Notes: generated from the letters alone by a model not told the origin. A stretch of DNA of 64,000 nt from Sindora glabra (GCA_020226215.1 CM035230.1:16969883-17033882); one strand, 5' to 3'. Shown: positions 26,072 to 37,860, numbered from the stretch's first letter. Numbers and translations are program-made.

Positions 26072-26448
26072 AGTAAGCACAATATTTAGTTCTTCGTTTA
26101 TAAAGATGATAATTGTTATATTCATAAAATTTTATAATTTGCATTATTAATCCCTTACTTTTGCTTTTGTTATAGTTATTTGTTCCTTTCTTCGCTTGTA
26201 ATATTAAAATAAATAAAAATATTGAAAGGGATTGTTAAACCCAATCTTAACAATATCAAATACATGCTTACTTTTTTATTATATTATTTCTTTTCACAAT
26301 TTATTTTAGTGTTAAAAATAAATAGATGAATGAATAATTATAAAAAATATATAAAAAAATTAATATTACTAATTATAAAATTCAATAGATATAATAGTCA
26401 CTATTTTAATAAATGGTAGTGCAAAAATTTGTGAAATCTAAATTGATT

Positions 26449-26592
26449 AAATTAATCTCATATTTGATGTGACTTTTATAAAATTGATCACTAGTTATAA
26501 AATTCAATAGATATTAAAAGTCACATCAAATAAAAATGATTATTGATTGATTATAGTATAAAAATTAATCTCATATTTGATGTGACTTTTAA
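26449..26592. repeat. Perfect 19-bp inverted repeat plus direct copy
   Basis: TTAAAAGTCACATCAAATA at 26514-26532 and its exact complement at 26574-26592 enclose a 41-bp loop. The right-arm sequence also occurs, with flanking ATTAATCTCA, at about 26443-26476, making a direct repeat 113 bp apart. Confidence 0.85.
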
Positions 26593-26770
26593 TAATGATG
26601 GATTTTCTTAAAAGATAATTGATGCAAAGGACTTTAATGAGAGAAAAGTTATGATTAAAAAATAAATCACAAAAAATTAATTTATTATCTAGTTTTAATT
26701 TTTCTCTCACTAAAAACATTTAACATTAATTCTTGCATAGGAAAATCAATTATTATTAATAATTGTGCCA
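26592..26770. mobile_element. Possible MITE-like hairpin
   Basis: The outer parts are inverted relative to each other: TAATGATGGATTTTC on the left against GAAAATCAATTATTATTA on the right, with GATGCAAAG / CTTGCAT-type and GAGAGAAAA / TTTTTCTCTC segments inside. This fits a small inverted-repeat element, but arms are imperfect and no target-site duplication was established. Confidence 0.35.
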
Positions 26771-27229
26771 AATATAAAATTACAATATATACTCAAATTT
26801 ATCAATAATTAATTATTTTATCACTATATCAAATAAATCTTAAATTTTGTGTTTACTCATTTTTTAATTCATGTTGAGAATTCTTGACACCAGTTCATGT
26901 GAATATAAAAGAATTACACTTTATTTAGTTGTAATAACCCGTATGCTATAAAATGTTCCATTAAAAATTGAATTGAAAAAGTCTAAGTGGGTAAAGCATT
27001 AAAAGTAGAAAGAATAAATGAATAAATTTTGATGCCTAAAAACACAAATAGGTTAAGGCTTCATTTCGTGTAACAAATAAGATGACTTATAACTCATCGA
27101 CCGAATCAATAAGATATAAGTTAATTTATAGGACTTTATTTTCACATAATAAATAAATTAACTTATAAATTATTAACCTAGTCAATAAATTATAAGTTAA
27201 TATTTAGAAATATTTCATTCATTAATTTA

Positions 27230-28510
27230 TTGAAAAAATAAACTCTAATTTAATAATTTACCTTAAGTAGTTTATGTCTTACAAGCTACTGCCCTTTTTA
27301 AATTTTTTTAAATATATATTTATTCTTTTTATTAATTTATAACACATACCTTTTACAATGTAAACTTAAATATTTTTTAAAACATAATTTAATTTATACT
27401 AAACCCTTAATAAACAAAAATAAATAAGTAAATAGATAAATGTATGATGTCATAAAATATAATTAATTTAATTTTAATATGATTATATCCTAATTTTAAA
27501 TTATAAATATATCAAAATATATATAAATAAATATGTAAGTTCACAAAATATAATTAAGTAAATATTAAATTATATATTTTTATTTTAAATATGTTAATTA
27601 TATTAATATAATTTGATCTCTAGATAAAGGTGAATTATTTTAATTTATATATTTATTTTTATTAATATATTATTTTATATTATTTTACTATTTTAGTTAG
27701 TTTAATAGCTAATTTTATAAAATATTTCTTACACACAATTAATTAACTTATTATCTATTAATTATAAATTATCAGTTATCAATTAATTTATTAATTACTA
27801 ACTAATTTATCATCTATTATCTAGTTTATTAATTACTCATGCAAAATAGAACTTAGAGATATTTCACACCTACAATTTAATTTAATAAGTTATCTTGAAT
27901 TACTTATAATTTATAAACTACTATTTTTTCAATTTTTTTCAAAATTATTCTTATTCTTTTTATTAATTTACAATTCATGCACTTAATAAATTAAACCTAA
28001 ATATTTTTTTCAATAATGTAATTTAATTTAAATTAAATTTTTTATAAGTAAAAATAAATAACTAAATAAATCTATGATATCATAAAATATAATTAATTTA
28101 ATTTTAACATAATTATATCCTAAATTTAAATTATAAATATATAAAAATACATATATAAATAAATATATTAATTCATAAAATATAATTAATTAAATGTCAA
28201 ATTTTATATTTCTATTTTAAATATCTTGCATTAATATAATTGGATCATTAGATAAATATAAATTGTTTTAATTATATACATATTTCTATGAATATGTCAT
28301 TTTATATCATTTTATGATTTTAGTTAATTCAACCACTAATTTTTAATTTGATCATTAGATAAATATAAATTTTTTAAGTTATATATGTATTTCTATGAAC
28401 ATTTTTTTTATATTATTTGATAATTTTAGCTAATTCAATAATGAATTTTATAAAATACTTCTTATACAATTAACTAATTTTTAAATTATCAAATAACTTA
28501 TTAGTTATTA
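27230..28510. repeat. 630-bp tandem duplication
   Basis: CATAAAATATAATTAATTTA occurs at 27451 and again at 28081, exactly 630 bp apart. Flanking sequence matches in order on both sides, including TATTCTTTTTATTAATTTA and TTTTATAAAATA(T/C)TTCTTA. Within the second copy a further 107-bp tandem duplication repeats GATCATTAGATAAATATAAATT at 28243 and 28350. Noncoding and very AT-rich. Confidence 0.8.
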
Positions 28511-29339
28511 ACTAACTTATCAGTTACTTGCAAAACATAACCTAAGTAAAATCAGTATAACTATTCTATTAAATTAAATAGAATTTGTTTTGATCATAAT
28601 CTTACCTCTTCAAATTTTAAATTTGACTAAGATGAAAATATAAATAGAAAATTAATTTATTTTATAAAAGACAATATTTGTGTTAAAGATCTTCGCGTAA
28701 ATAAATTTTACGGTGAATTCATTGTAGTGTCGCTGAATGAACTTCTTTTCAAAAAAATGCTAACACTGATCTTTTTTTTAAATAAGTGCTGATTTTATGA
28801 ATTATTAATACTATATTCCTAAAATATCCTTTTTTAATTATGAGAATACAATTATAAATTAGAAATTTTGAAAAGGCATAACTTTATAATTAGTTAACCA
28901 ATTTTCACATATAACCACTTGTTTTCATTCACTTTCTTATGATCTTTCAATAGAAAATAAGAAAATTTAAGTTTGGTGAGGTTTATCCAGTCAAAAATGT
29001 GTAAATTGAGCTTAAAACTTTGAATGATTATAATTTTATGCTCGACTATCCGTCTTGCATGAATTTTTTTATTCCATATAACTTTTCAAGATTTACGTGC
29101 TTGTAAAAGTGAAAAGCATTTTGCCTATTCTGATTAGTAAAAAAGGGCCTTTTTCAATGATTTCTTTGAATTTTTCTTCATGTTCTTATTATTTTCCAAT
29201 TTTGATTTCATTTTTGTCAATTCAATTTCATTTGAATCCTATATTGAACTTTTGTTTCCTAATTTTTTTTATGTCTAATAGTACCATAATAATTTTCTTA
29301 GTAAATAAAATTATCAAAGAATAATATATTATTATTTAT
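28511..29339. other. AT-rich spacer before the minisatellite
   Basis: No gene. A 75-codon frame at 29097-29324 starts with GTG and its protein is merely hydrophobic and T-derived, so it is not called. Confidence 0.5.
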
Positions 29340-31600
29340 AGACTAAATAGTAACATATTACTATTTTATTTCAAAATAATAATACTAATTAAAAAATCTC
29401 AAATAAATGGATAATTTAAGTCTAATTAATAACTAAATTGACAAATAATAATATGTTACTGTTTATTCTTTAAATAATAACATGTTAATGTTTCGTTTCA
29501 AAATAATAACATAACTAAAAACCTTAAATAAATGGATAAATAAAATCTAATTAACAATTAGACTGGTAAAGAAAAGTATGTTACTATTTCATTCTAAAAT
29601 AGTAATACTAAAAATTTCAAATAAATATATAAATCAAGTTTAATTAACAAACAAACTGCCAAATAACAACATATTATTATTTGTTCTCAAGATAATAATA
29701 TATTACTATTTCATTCCAAAATAGTAATATTAACTAAAAATCTCAAATAAATGGATAAATTAAATCTAATTAATAACTAAATTGTTAAATAATATCATAT
29801 TACTGTTTATTCTCCAAACATTAGCATATTACTATTTTGTTTTAAAATGGTAACATTAACCAAAAATCTTAAATAAATAGATAAATAAAATCTAATTAAC
29901 AATTAAATTATAAAAAAAAAGATGTTACTGTTTCGTTGTAAAATAGTAATATGAACTAAAAATTTCAAATAAATAGATAAATTAAGTCTAATTAATAAGC
30001 AAATTGTCAAAGAGGAGGATGTTACTCTTTCATTTCAAAACAGTAACACCAATAAAAAATCTTAAATAAATAGATAAATCAAGTCTAATTAATAATTAAA
30101 TTATTAAATAACAACATGTTGTACATGTTACTATTTATTTTTCAAATAATAACATATTACTATTTCGTTCCAAAATAGTAACATCAACCAAACACCTCGA
30201 ATAAATGAGTAAATCAAGTCTAATTAACAACTAAATTACTAAAGAAGAGAATGTTATTGTTTCATTCTAAAATAAAATAGTAATACTAATAAAAAATCCT
30301 AAATAAATGGATAAATCAAGTCTAACTAATAACTAAACTATTAAAGAAGAGAATGTTACTGTTTTATTTCAAAACAGTAACACCAATAAAATTTTTTTAA
30401 ATAAATGAATAAATCAACTTTAATTAATAACTAAACTGTCAAAGAAGAGAATGTTACTATTTCGCTCTAAAGTAGTAACACCAATAAAAAATTCTAAATA
30501 AATAGATAAATTAAGTCTAATTCACAATCAAATTATCAAATAATAACATATTACTATTTGCTCACCAGATAGTAACACGTTACTATTTCGTTTCAAGATA
30601 GTAACACTAATAAAAAATTTTAAATAAATGAATAAATTAAATATAATTAATAACCAAACTATTAAAGAAGAGGATGTTCTTGTTTCATTCTAAAATAATA
30701 ACACTAACAAAAAATTCTAAATAAATAGATAAATCAAGTCTAATTAATAATTAAATTACTAAATAACAGTATTTTACTATTTATTCTCTAAACAGTAACA
30801 TATTACTGTTTTGTTTTAAAATAATAATACCAACTAAAAATTTTAAATAAATTAATAAATCAAGTTAATTAATAATCAATTGTCAAATAACAATATGTTA
30901 TTATTTGTTCTCTAAACAATAACATGTTACTATTTTGTTCCAAAATAATAACACTAACTAAAAATCTTAAATAAATAGATAGATTAAATTTAATTAACAA
31001 CTAAATTGACAAAGAAGAAGATGTTATTGTTTCATTTCAAAATAATAATACTAACAAAAAATTTAAATAAATAGATAAATCAAATCTAAGTAACAATCAA
31101 ACTGTTAAATAACATGTTACTATTTGTTCTTTAGATAATAACATGTTACTATTTCATTCCAAAATAGTAATACCTATCAAAAATTTTAAATAAATGGATA
31201 AATTAAATTTAATTAATAACTAAACTATTAAAGAAGTGCATATTACTGTTTGTTTTTCAAATAGTAATATGTTGCTATTTTATTTCGAAACAATAACACT
31301 AATAAAAAAACTCTAAATAAATGGATAAATCAAGCCTAATTAACATCCAAATTGTCAAAAAATAGGATGTTACTATTTTGTTCCAAAATAATAACACCAA
31401 ATAAAAATTTCAAATAAATGAATAAATTAAACATAATTAATAACTAAATTACTAAATAATAATATATTACTATTTATATTTCAAACAGTAACATGTTACT
31501 GTTTCATTCCAAAATAGCAACACCAACAAAAAAATCTCAAATAAATAGATAAATCAAGTCTAATTAATAATTAAAATGTCAAATAATAACATGTTACTTT
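29340..31600. repeat. Two-size hairpin minisatellite, ~20 units
   Basis: A tandem array of about 20 units anchored on AAATAAAT(G/A)(G/A)ATAAA. Successive anchor spacings are about 125, 93, 126, 126, 96, 97, 135, 102, 98, 97, 126, 97, 126, 124, 96, 123, 127, 97 and 127 bp. There are thus short (about 97) and long (about 126) units differing by about 29 bp. Each unit holds an inverted-repeat module of the type TGTTACTATTT-(C/G)TTCC-AAAATAGTAACA; long units carry a second module (TGTTACTATTTGTTCTCC-A-ATAGTAACA). The rest is a conserved linker TAAATCAAGTCTAATTAATAACTAAATTGTCAAA. Noncoding in all frames. No transposase is nearby. Confidence 0.9.
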
Positions 31601-32100
31601 ATCTCTAAGTTCTTATTTATTTTTATTTTTATCTTAACTAAAAAATTATTTTAATTGCTAAAAAAATGAATTTTTATTAATTTTATTTATAATTAAAATT
31701 TTATATTAATTTAATTTTTATAAAGTTAAAAATTCTCCAATTTTAATTCTTATAAATTTTTAGTCTTTTATTTTTTTATTTGTATTAAATTAAAAATTCT
31801 CCAATTTTAAATTTATGGCAAATGAGGTTTCTATTTTGATACTTTTGATCTTCTTAAAATACATTATAAATATATCGTTTTGTCTTTTGAGTATTATAGC
31901 AAATTTCCGTACGTTGGTACGCTTAAATGAAAGAAAGTGAACTTCAAGTAGCTTATTGCAATAAATTACAACAAATGATACCAGTCTAATTTTTTCTCTA
32001 AATTCTATAATGAATGTTATCTAATCTATGAGGTATACTTGTTTGGGACGGACATGGTTAAGGTATCAGTGCATGTCCCGTACATATAACAACCTGTGAT
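31601..32100. other. AT-rich upstream region of the glycine-rich protein gene
   Basis: Very A/T-rich to about 31800, then of more normal composition from about 31880. The promoter of the downstream gene should lie in about 31880-32200. A TTATATA-type sequence occurs at about 32118, but the transcription start cannot be fixed from sequence. Confidence 0.35.
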
Positions 32101-32282
32101 CGGTCGGCCCATTGGGTTTGTTATATACTGATTAGGTTCTTCCTCCAATTTTAGTCACAAACTTGCTTGCCTCAGTAACGGCAACTCATTACCGATTGAC
32201 ACTGACAGAAAGGTTGGGAGAGGAAAGAAAACCTTGTTTGATTGGTGCTGATTTAGCGCAGACGACAATTATAAAGATCTAG

Positions 32283-32555
32283 GTAACATTCAAAGCTGTG
32301 TTTCCGTTTTATATTTTTGGTGTTCTGAATTCATGCATGAGCTTAAATCATCTTAATTTGTCTTCTATCTTTATTCTTTATTTGAAATTAAAAAAAAAAG
32401 AATTAATCTTTTTGAATTTCGATTCATGAAACAATTAATTACACATGAATCCAATTTTAATCAAGTTGCATTTTTTTTAAAAAAAATTAAATTAGGTTTT
32501 AGAGTTGTTTTAGAATTTTAAACAAACTAACTCTTTTATAACATATGTGTTTTAG
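32283..32555 (+). other. Probable 5'-leader intron (273 bp)
   Basis: A consensus plant donor AG|GTAACA lies at 32281-32288 and an acceptor GTTTTAG|GTGA at 32549-32559, with a T-rich stretch in between. The sequence before it (about 32200-32282) is of mixed composition and lacks an ATG-initiated gene, fitting a 5' untranslated exon. The acceptor is only 14 bp before the ATG at 32570. Confidence 0.55.
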
Positions 32556-32569
32556 GTGATTTGAATAAC

Positions 32570-32851
32570 ATGAGGGCTGGAGGTGCAAACATAATCGCAA
32601 AAGTTATAATTGTTCTTTTAATTGTTGCTATCATGGTATCTTCTCCATCTGCAAAAACATTAGCTAGCGCTGCAGGCGGCAGTGGCGGAGGTAGTCGAGG
32701 CGGTGGGAGAGGCAGATACAGTGGTGGTGGAAGAGTGTGGTTTCCTCATGGAGGTGGTAGAAATTCCACGTCGTCTAATTCAACTCTTACCATCACTAGT
32801 TTTTTACTTCGCATCGGATCAGTTCTGCTCTTAACCCTATTATGGAGATAG
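32570..32851 (+). CDS. Small secreted glycine-rich protein, possibly GPI-anchored
   Basis: The frame can be read from a TTG at 32561, but the first ATG is at 32570 (MRAGGANIIAK...), giving 93 residues. Residues 1-28 form a signal peptide: a short basic start, a hydrophobic core VIIVLLIVAIMV and a small-residue cleavage region SSPSAKTLASA. Residues about 34-63 are glycine/arginine-rich (GGSGGGSRGGGRGR, then SGGGR). Next comes an NSTSSNST stretch with two possible N-glycosylation sites, then a hydrophobic tail (about 74-93, LTITSFLLRIGSVLLLTLLW) ending WR. Signal peptide, small polar region and hydrophobic tail suggest a GPI-anchored or membrane-held cell-wall protein of the plant glycine-rich type. 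The role is unknown. It is the only intact gene I support here; expression is untested. Confidence 0.65.
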   Translation: MRAGGANIIAKVIIVLLIVAIMVSSPSAKTLASAAGGSGGGSRGGGRGRYSGGGRVWFPHGGGRNSTSSNSTLTITSFLLRIGSVLLLTLLWR

Positions 32852-32944
32852 AATAATAGATTTAATTTGATAACTTTGGCATTTTTGTTTAAAACTACAA
32901 TGATGTTGATGATGATCAATGGTTCCAACGAAGAAAGGGATTGA

Positions 32945-33018
32945 TATATTGATAATTTAGATTTTAGATTTTTATTGTCGCAATTGATATTTTAGATTTT
33001 AGATTTTTATTGTCGTTT
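32945..33018. repeat. Short tandem duplication in the 3' flank
   Basis: TTTAGATTTTAGATTTTTATTGTCG occurs twice in a row with about 39-bp spacing, just downstream of the glycine-rich protein gene. The following sequence to 33510 holds no other recognised feature. Confidence 0.85.
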
Positions 33019-33509
33019 TGATTCTATTGATTCCTTAATGATTTTGTTAGAGATTTTGCATTCCTAATTAATTGTTTTAATTCTCTTGAAATCAAGCAGC
33101 ACTTGTCTACATATTTAGGATTGCTGGGGAGGAATGAAATTAGGGTTTCTCTTTTCTCTAACCAGGAAAAAAAAAAGATAAGTGGGCAGAATTTCACATG
33201 TAGAAACTGAATTATGTTCAGTAAAACCTCTATTTATTTGGGGGAAAAACAATTTGACGACTTGTTTGGTATGATTATATACAAATAGTGGATTCAAATT
33301 CTGTAAACTACAAGATACATTTTAAGTAAACAATCATAATTGTTGATGAGAAAATCAAGGAAAAGATAATTAAAAATTAAAAAATTATTTTTTAATGGTT
33401 TATTATTTATCAAATTTTTAATTTACAATTTTCTTATCGATTGTTATAATTATTCACTTCACTCTTTAAAGCATATCTTACATTTTAGAGAAGTTAAATT
33501 TCTTTGTTT

Positions 33510-34480
33510 GTGAACTTATATTTTTGTCCTGTTTAGTTGGCAGATAACCCAGTTAAAAATATTATTAAATTAAATTAAGTAAATTATTAATAAACTAATC
33601 GACTTATCATTCTATCTTGAGATAGTATTGTTTGTAAACTGATTTTCTTAAAAAAAATATGAATAATTAAATCAAGGTAACGAGATAATGTGTATTTTTT
33701 GGGAGGCATGAAAATTGATTACATGCTTCGTATTAAATTCAAAAAATTGAAGCAGTTTTTTTTTCTTGTGTTAAATTATTCAGTGAATTGGTGTTTATTA
33801 AATTAAATTATTAGAATTAGGATTATAATTTCTTATAATTAGAAATTGAAGCAATTATTTTTCTTTCTTTGTGACCTTATATTTTTCCTGTTTAGTTATA
33901 TATATGATTAAATTAAATTAAGAAAATTATTAACTAATTGATCAACTTACCATTGTACCTTGATGAGATAATACTGTTCGGCAACCAACTTTTTTGCTTG
34001 GGAATATGAATAAATTAAATCAAAATAACAGGATAATTAGTGTTCTTGGGTATGCGTGAAAATTGATTATACACTTCATGTTAAATTGGGCAAATCGAAT
34101 CAATTTTGTTTGCTTGCCATAAATTAATTAGTGAATTGATGTTTGTTAAACTTAAATATCAAACTATTCAATTATTATTTGAATTATAATTATAATTTCT
34201 CATATCTTATGAATGAGAATTAGAATTAGATTCACATTCGAAGTTATTACTAAATTTATTAACATGATTTCCGATTTCCAATAATATTTTTCTTTCTTTC
34301 TTTGTGACCTTATATTTTCCCTGTTTAGTTGGCAGATAACCCAATTAAATATATGATTATATGATTAAATTAAATTAAGAAAAATTTTGACAAATTGATC
34401 AACTTATTCTTCTATTTTGGTGAGTTAATACTGTTTGACTTGTGTGTTTAATTTTTGAAAATATGAATAAATTAAATCAT
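33510..34480. repeat. Three imperfect ~0.36-0.43-kb direct repeats
   Basis: CTTATATTTT(T/C)CCTGTTTAGTT recurs at about 33516, 33876 and 34309. Each is followed by (GGCAGATAACCC in the first and third), ATTAAATTAAATTAAG, AAATTGATCAACTTA-like, GA(T/G)ATAATACTGTT and an AATATGAATAAATTAAATCA segment in the same order. Between copies lies a TTGATTATA(C)A-CTTC segment. The units separate the glycine-rich protein gene from the F-box pseudogene and show no coding frame. Confidence 0.8.
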
Positions 34481-34627
34481 TTTAATGGGCGTCCTTGGGA
34501 TGGCACGCTTTAGTTATGCTTTATCTTCTATTATTTAAATGTAGCAGTTAACTATGTTCTGTAGTTGTGCTCATTCCTTCTCTCTTTAAGAAAATTTTAC
34601 AACTTTTTCTTTCCCTTTCAAATCATA

Positions 34628-35540
34628 ATGCTTTCTCTTTTTCTTCCTAAATCATCTCTACCTAGTGAAATGATAATGAAAATCTTGCATGATCTCTCTG
34701 TTCGTGAAGATACTGTCTTGTGGACAGTATCAAAGAACTGGAATAAAAACATATCAAACCTTTTTCTTTTCTTTTTCTTTTCTTTTTTTTTTTTCATAGG
34801 ATGTCTTCAATGTATCCTTTATATCAAAGTTCTTTGCTTACTCTTCCTCCTAACCCCAATAATCTTATTGAATTACCTAACCTGGAAAATCTAGACATGT
34901 CATTTCCTATGTCTGTTGCTGGGATTGTGAACGGTGTCATCTACCATAGTTATAGGATAACTAATGAAGAAGTGGTTGTTTGTTTATGAAATCCTGTTAC
35001 TCGCCGAGATACTAGATTGAGGTCATTAGAAAGCTGTAATCAGCTAGGCCTTTCAAAAATTTCATTTGGTTCTGACAATGTTACTTTTAACTTTGTTTTT
35101 GTGCTGATCTGGCAAATAGGAAGTAGAAAATCTAAGCAGACCTGGATATCAACCTACCATGTAAATTTAGATGAGCTCGATTCAAGATTGCTTGATGAGA
35201 TAGAATTTGAAGCTACTAGGGATATGTTAGTATAAATTGCTAGTCAGATTTTCTGGTTTGGTTTTAAATTCACAACAGTGGGTTTCCTAATTGGCTCGTT
35301 TCTTTCAAGTTGGTTGACCATAAAATTATAGAGTATAAACTTCCAATTACTCAAATCAACTTGAAGCATCTATTTCGGTGAAATTTAATTAACAAAGTTG
35401 ACATAATTTGGTATGAGGAATATGGTGAAGAAAATATGATTATGTCTTTGTGGATTTTCCCTGATACTAAACATAAGTATTCCAAGTTTGAGATGATTTT
35501 ATCTATCGGTCCTATTCCAACTGTCTATGGTGCTGATTGA
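34628..35540 (+). pseudogene. F-box / F-box-associated protein pseudogene
   Basis: From ATG 34628 the frame reads a typical F-box (LPSEMIMKILHDLSVREDT, then VSKNWN), the Skp1-binding motif of SCF ubiquitin ligases. A T/C-rich run at 34759-34798 then breaks the frame. Reading resumes at 34801 (SMYPLYQSS..., SVAGIVNGVIYHS, EEVVVCL) to a TGA at 34987 followed by NPVTRR, so the stop sits where this family has the W of LWNP-TR. The same frame runs to 35235. After a +2 shift, 35283-35540 reads NWLVSFKLVDHKIIEYKLP and IIWYEEYGEENMIMSLWIF, an F-box-associated-like C-terminus, with a second TGA at 35379. No canonical intron explains the first break (no GT donor before it). Two stops and two frame breaks make it a pseudogene; total size fits the 300-400-residue family. 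Confidence 0.8.
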
Positions 35541-36080
35541 TTACAAATAATAAATTTATATTTACTAGAAATTCAATCTTTCAAGATAGGAGGAGATTTT
35601 GCATTTTTGTGATAGTCGTGCTGGGAACATACAGGATGGAATTGTCAATCCTGAATTTTTCTACATCTTATTCACTTCTTTTAGATTTTGCATTTTTGTG
35701 ATAGTTTCTTTTCTTTTTTGTATGGTAATGTTCCTTTTTTTTTTTAAATACTTTTTTGGATTTAGCAGTCATTATGTACTTTTATTTCAATGTAATGAAT
35801 GAGAATTTATTATATTATACTTTTATTGCCATAATTTTTGTAATATTTTAATTATTTATATATTATTTATAATTAGAAAACATATATTTTTTAAAATCCT
35901 AGACACATTATTGGTTTTATTTGTACATTTTTCTGTAAATTATTATTATTAACGTAAAAATAAAAATGAAAACAATAGTATTAACTATGACATTAACTAT
36001 TAATTTATATATGTGTATATTTATATATCTAGAGAGAGAACTGTGTGTTATTCTCGATATTTTAAATTTATTATTAATAT
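35541..36080. other. 3' flank of the F-box pseudogene
   Basis: GATTTTGCATTTTTGTGATAGT occurs at about 35595 and again at about 35685, a short direct duplication. An open frame covering both has no ATG-linked homology. From 35800 the sequence is AT-rich with nothing recognised. Confidence 0.5.
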
Positions 36081-36084
36081 GATA

Positions 36085-37151
36085 ACGTTTGATTTATAAA
36101 ATATTTTTAATATTTTCAAAAATATTTTAAAAGAATATTACATTCTCATATTTAGTTCAAAGTTAAAAAAAAAAATGCCTGGGACTGTCATATTCCTGAA
36201 AATATTTTTTATCCAACTTTCCTCCAAAAAAATCCATGGGAGAAGGTGGGAATTTTAAATTCCCATGAGATGAGAATGTTAATATTAAAATAAAAAAATA
36301 AAAATACCATCACATTTAATTCATTTTATTTATTACTTTATCAAATATTTTTTAATTTAAACTAAAAAATAATTATTATTTTATTTTTAAAATATTTTTA
36401 TTATTAAGAAATACAATAACATTAATTTTTTAATTATAATTTCTTTTTTATTATTATTCCTAATATTTAGAAGATTATTTTAATATAATTATATATACAT
36501 ATGATTTGTTTCATTAAAAAATAATACAACAAGTTTGGAGTTTCTTTAAGAAAAGATATATTTATATATAAAAATATAAAATAATAATATTTTATATTAA
36601 ATAAGAAACTATAATATAAAATTTAATACCAATACAAAATATAATTATAAAAATAATGTAGTCATGAAAATATATAATTTTGTAAAAAAGAAAAATGTCA
36701 AGTGTATTTAATATTATGTTAATAACTTAAATAAATTATGCTCACATGATAATACTAATAATAATAAAAAAAATAATAATAAAGTGTAAAAATATTTATT
36801 TTTATATATATTTTAATGAATTTTTAGATGTTAAATATTAAAATTTAATTTGTTAGGTGTTAAAATTTTTTTAATTATTTATATAGTTTTAAATAAAAAT
36901 ATGATTTACTATATTATATTTTATAATTAAAAATTTGATCAGGGTATTTTTAAAATAATTTCAAGATTCTTAAGAATATTAAATATGAACTAAATATAAT
37001 AATATAACATATCTAAGAATCTAGTAAAATATTCTCAAATTTATAGTAAACCAAACATAGAAATATTACATGTCTATTAACTAAATTCTCACAAATCACA
37101 TTCTCAGAATATACACTTGAGAATATAAGATTTCACAAATCAAACATCACC
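36085..37151. mobile_element. Small DNA-transposon-like element with inverted ends
   Basis: The left end ACGTTTGATTTATAAAAT (from 36085) and the complement of the right end ATGTTTGATTTGTGAAAT (ending near 37150) match at 15 of 18 positions. Interior outer parts both carry AAATATT(C/T) and ATTCTCA motifs. Length is about 1.07 kb with no coding capacity, consistent with a non-autonomous inverted-repeat element. Superfamily cannot be decided; no clear target-site duplication was seen. Confidence 0.45.
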
Positions 37152-37860
37152 TATAAGTTATTTGTTGTACTGAAATTAGTAATATGGTAATTCATTCTAC
37201 ACATTTAGGAATCATTTAGTTTACAGAGGAATTCACTTTTTGTAAAAAATTGAACTTTCTAGAAAATAACTTTCTATCTAAATTTTTTGAGAAGTACTTA
37301 AAGTTATTTAATTGATACATAGAAAGTGACACTTCCTGAGAAATAACTTCTTATGTCTTGTTTGATTCAACTTTGAATATCCTATAAAATATCAATAAAA
37401 TAACTATTATATCTCTAATATTATTATAGTATAAGGTAATAAATTTTAATTATTATTAATTAAATTTAATGAGAATAATTTTATCATTATATTTATGAAT
37501 AACATGGGAAATAAAACTTACCTAAGAGAAGGTGGGTAAGTAACTTCTCATGTTTCATGCCAAGTAGAACTTCTCAAGAAGTTTTATTTTCGATAATTTG
37601 TGAGATAATAACTAACTAAATAACTCACTAGTTTTTTATTTTTTGGAAAATAGAACTTTCTATACTATTAAAATGAATCAAATAACCTCTTACTTTTATA
37701 AAATAAATTATGAATAACTAATTTAATTTACGAGACAATGTCTTTTTTTTTTTTGGGCATTTGTTGGGACTTTTAATAACTTGAGTCGTCAATTAGTGAA
37801 TTTCTTTATTTCCCGTGCGAAGCATATCATTTAGAAATTGTCTACGATCATTCAATGTTC
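37152..37860. other. AT-rich spacer, possible second small element
   Basis: At 37207-37692 there are AACTTTCTA / AGAAAGT motifs and weakly inverted ends (AGGAATCATTTAGTTTAC against AAGAGGTTATTTGATTCA). The resemblance is suggestive only. No gene seen. Confidence 0.3.

Noticed and set aside
29097..29324. 75-codon hydrophobic frame
   Set aside because: Starts with GTG, composition follows T-richness, no supporting plant gene signals.
29340..31600. CRISPR-like regular repeats
   Set aside because: Plant nuclear context; whole unit repeats with no unique spacers.
32561..32569. Start of the glycine-rich protein at 32561
   Set aside because: That codon is TTG; the first ATG at 32570 directly precedes a normal signal peptide.
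35599..35802. 67-codon frame after the F-box pseudogene
   Set aside because: T-rich, formed over a short direct duplication, no homology to the F-box family.
37207..37692. MITE with inverted ends
   Set aside because: End similarity is weak and internal motifs repeat directly as well as inverted, so it was left as a possibility only.
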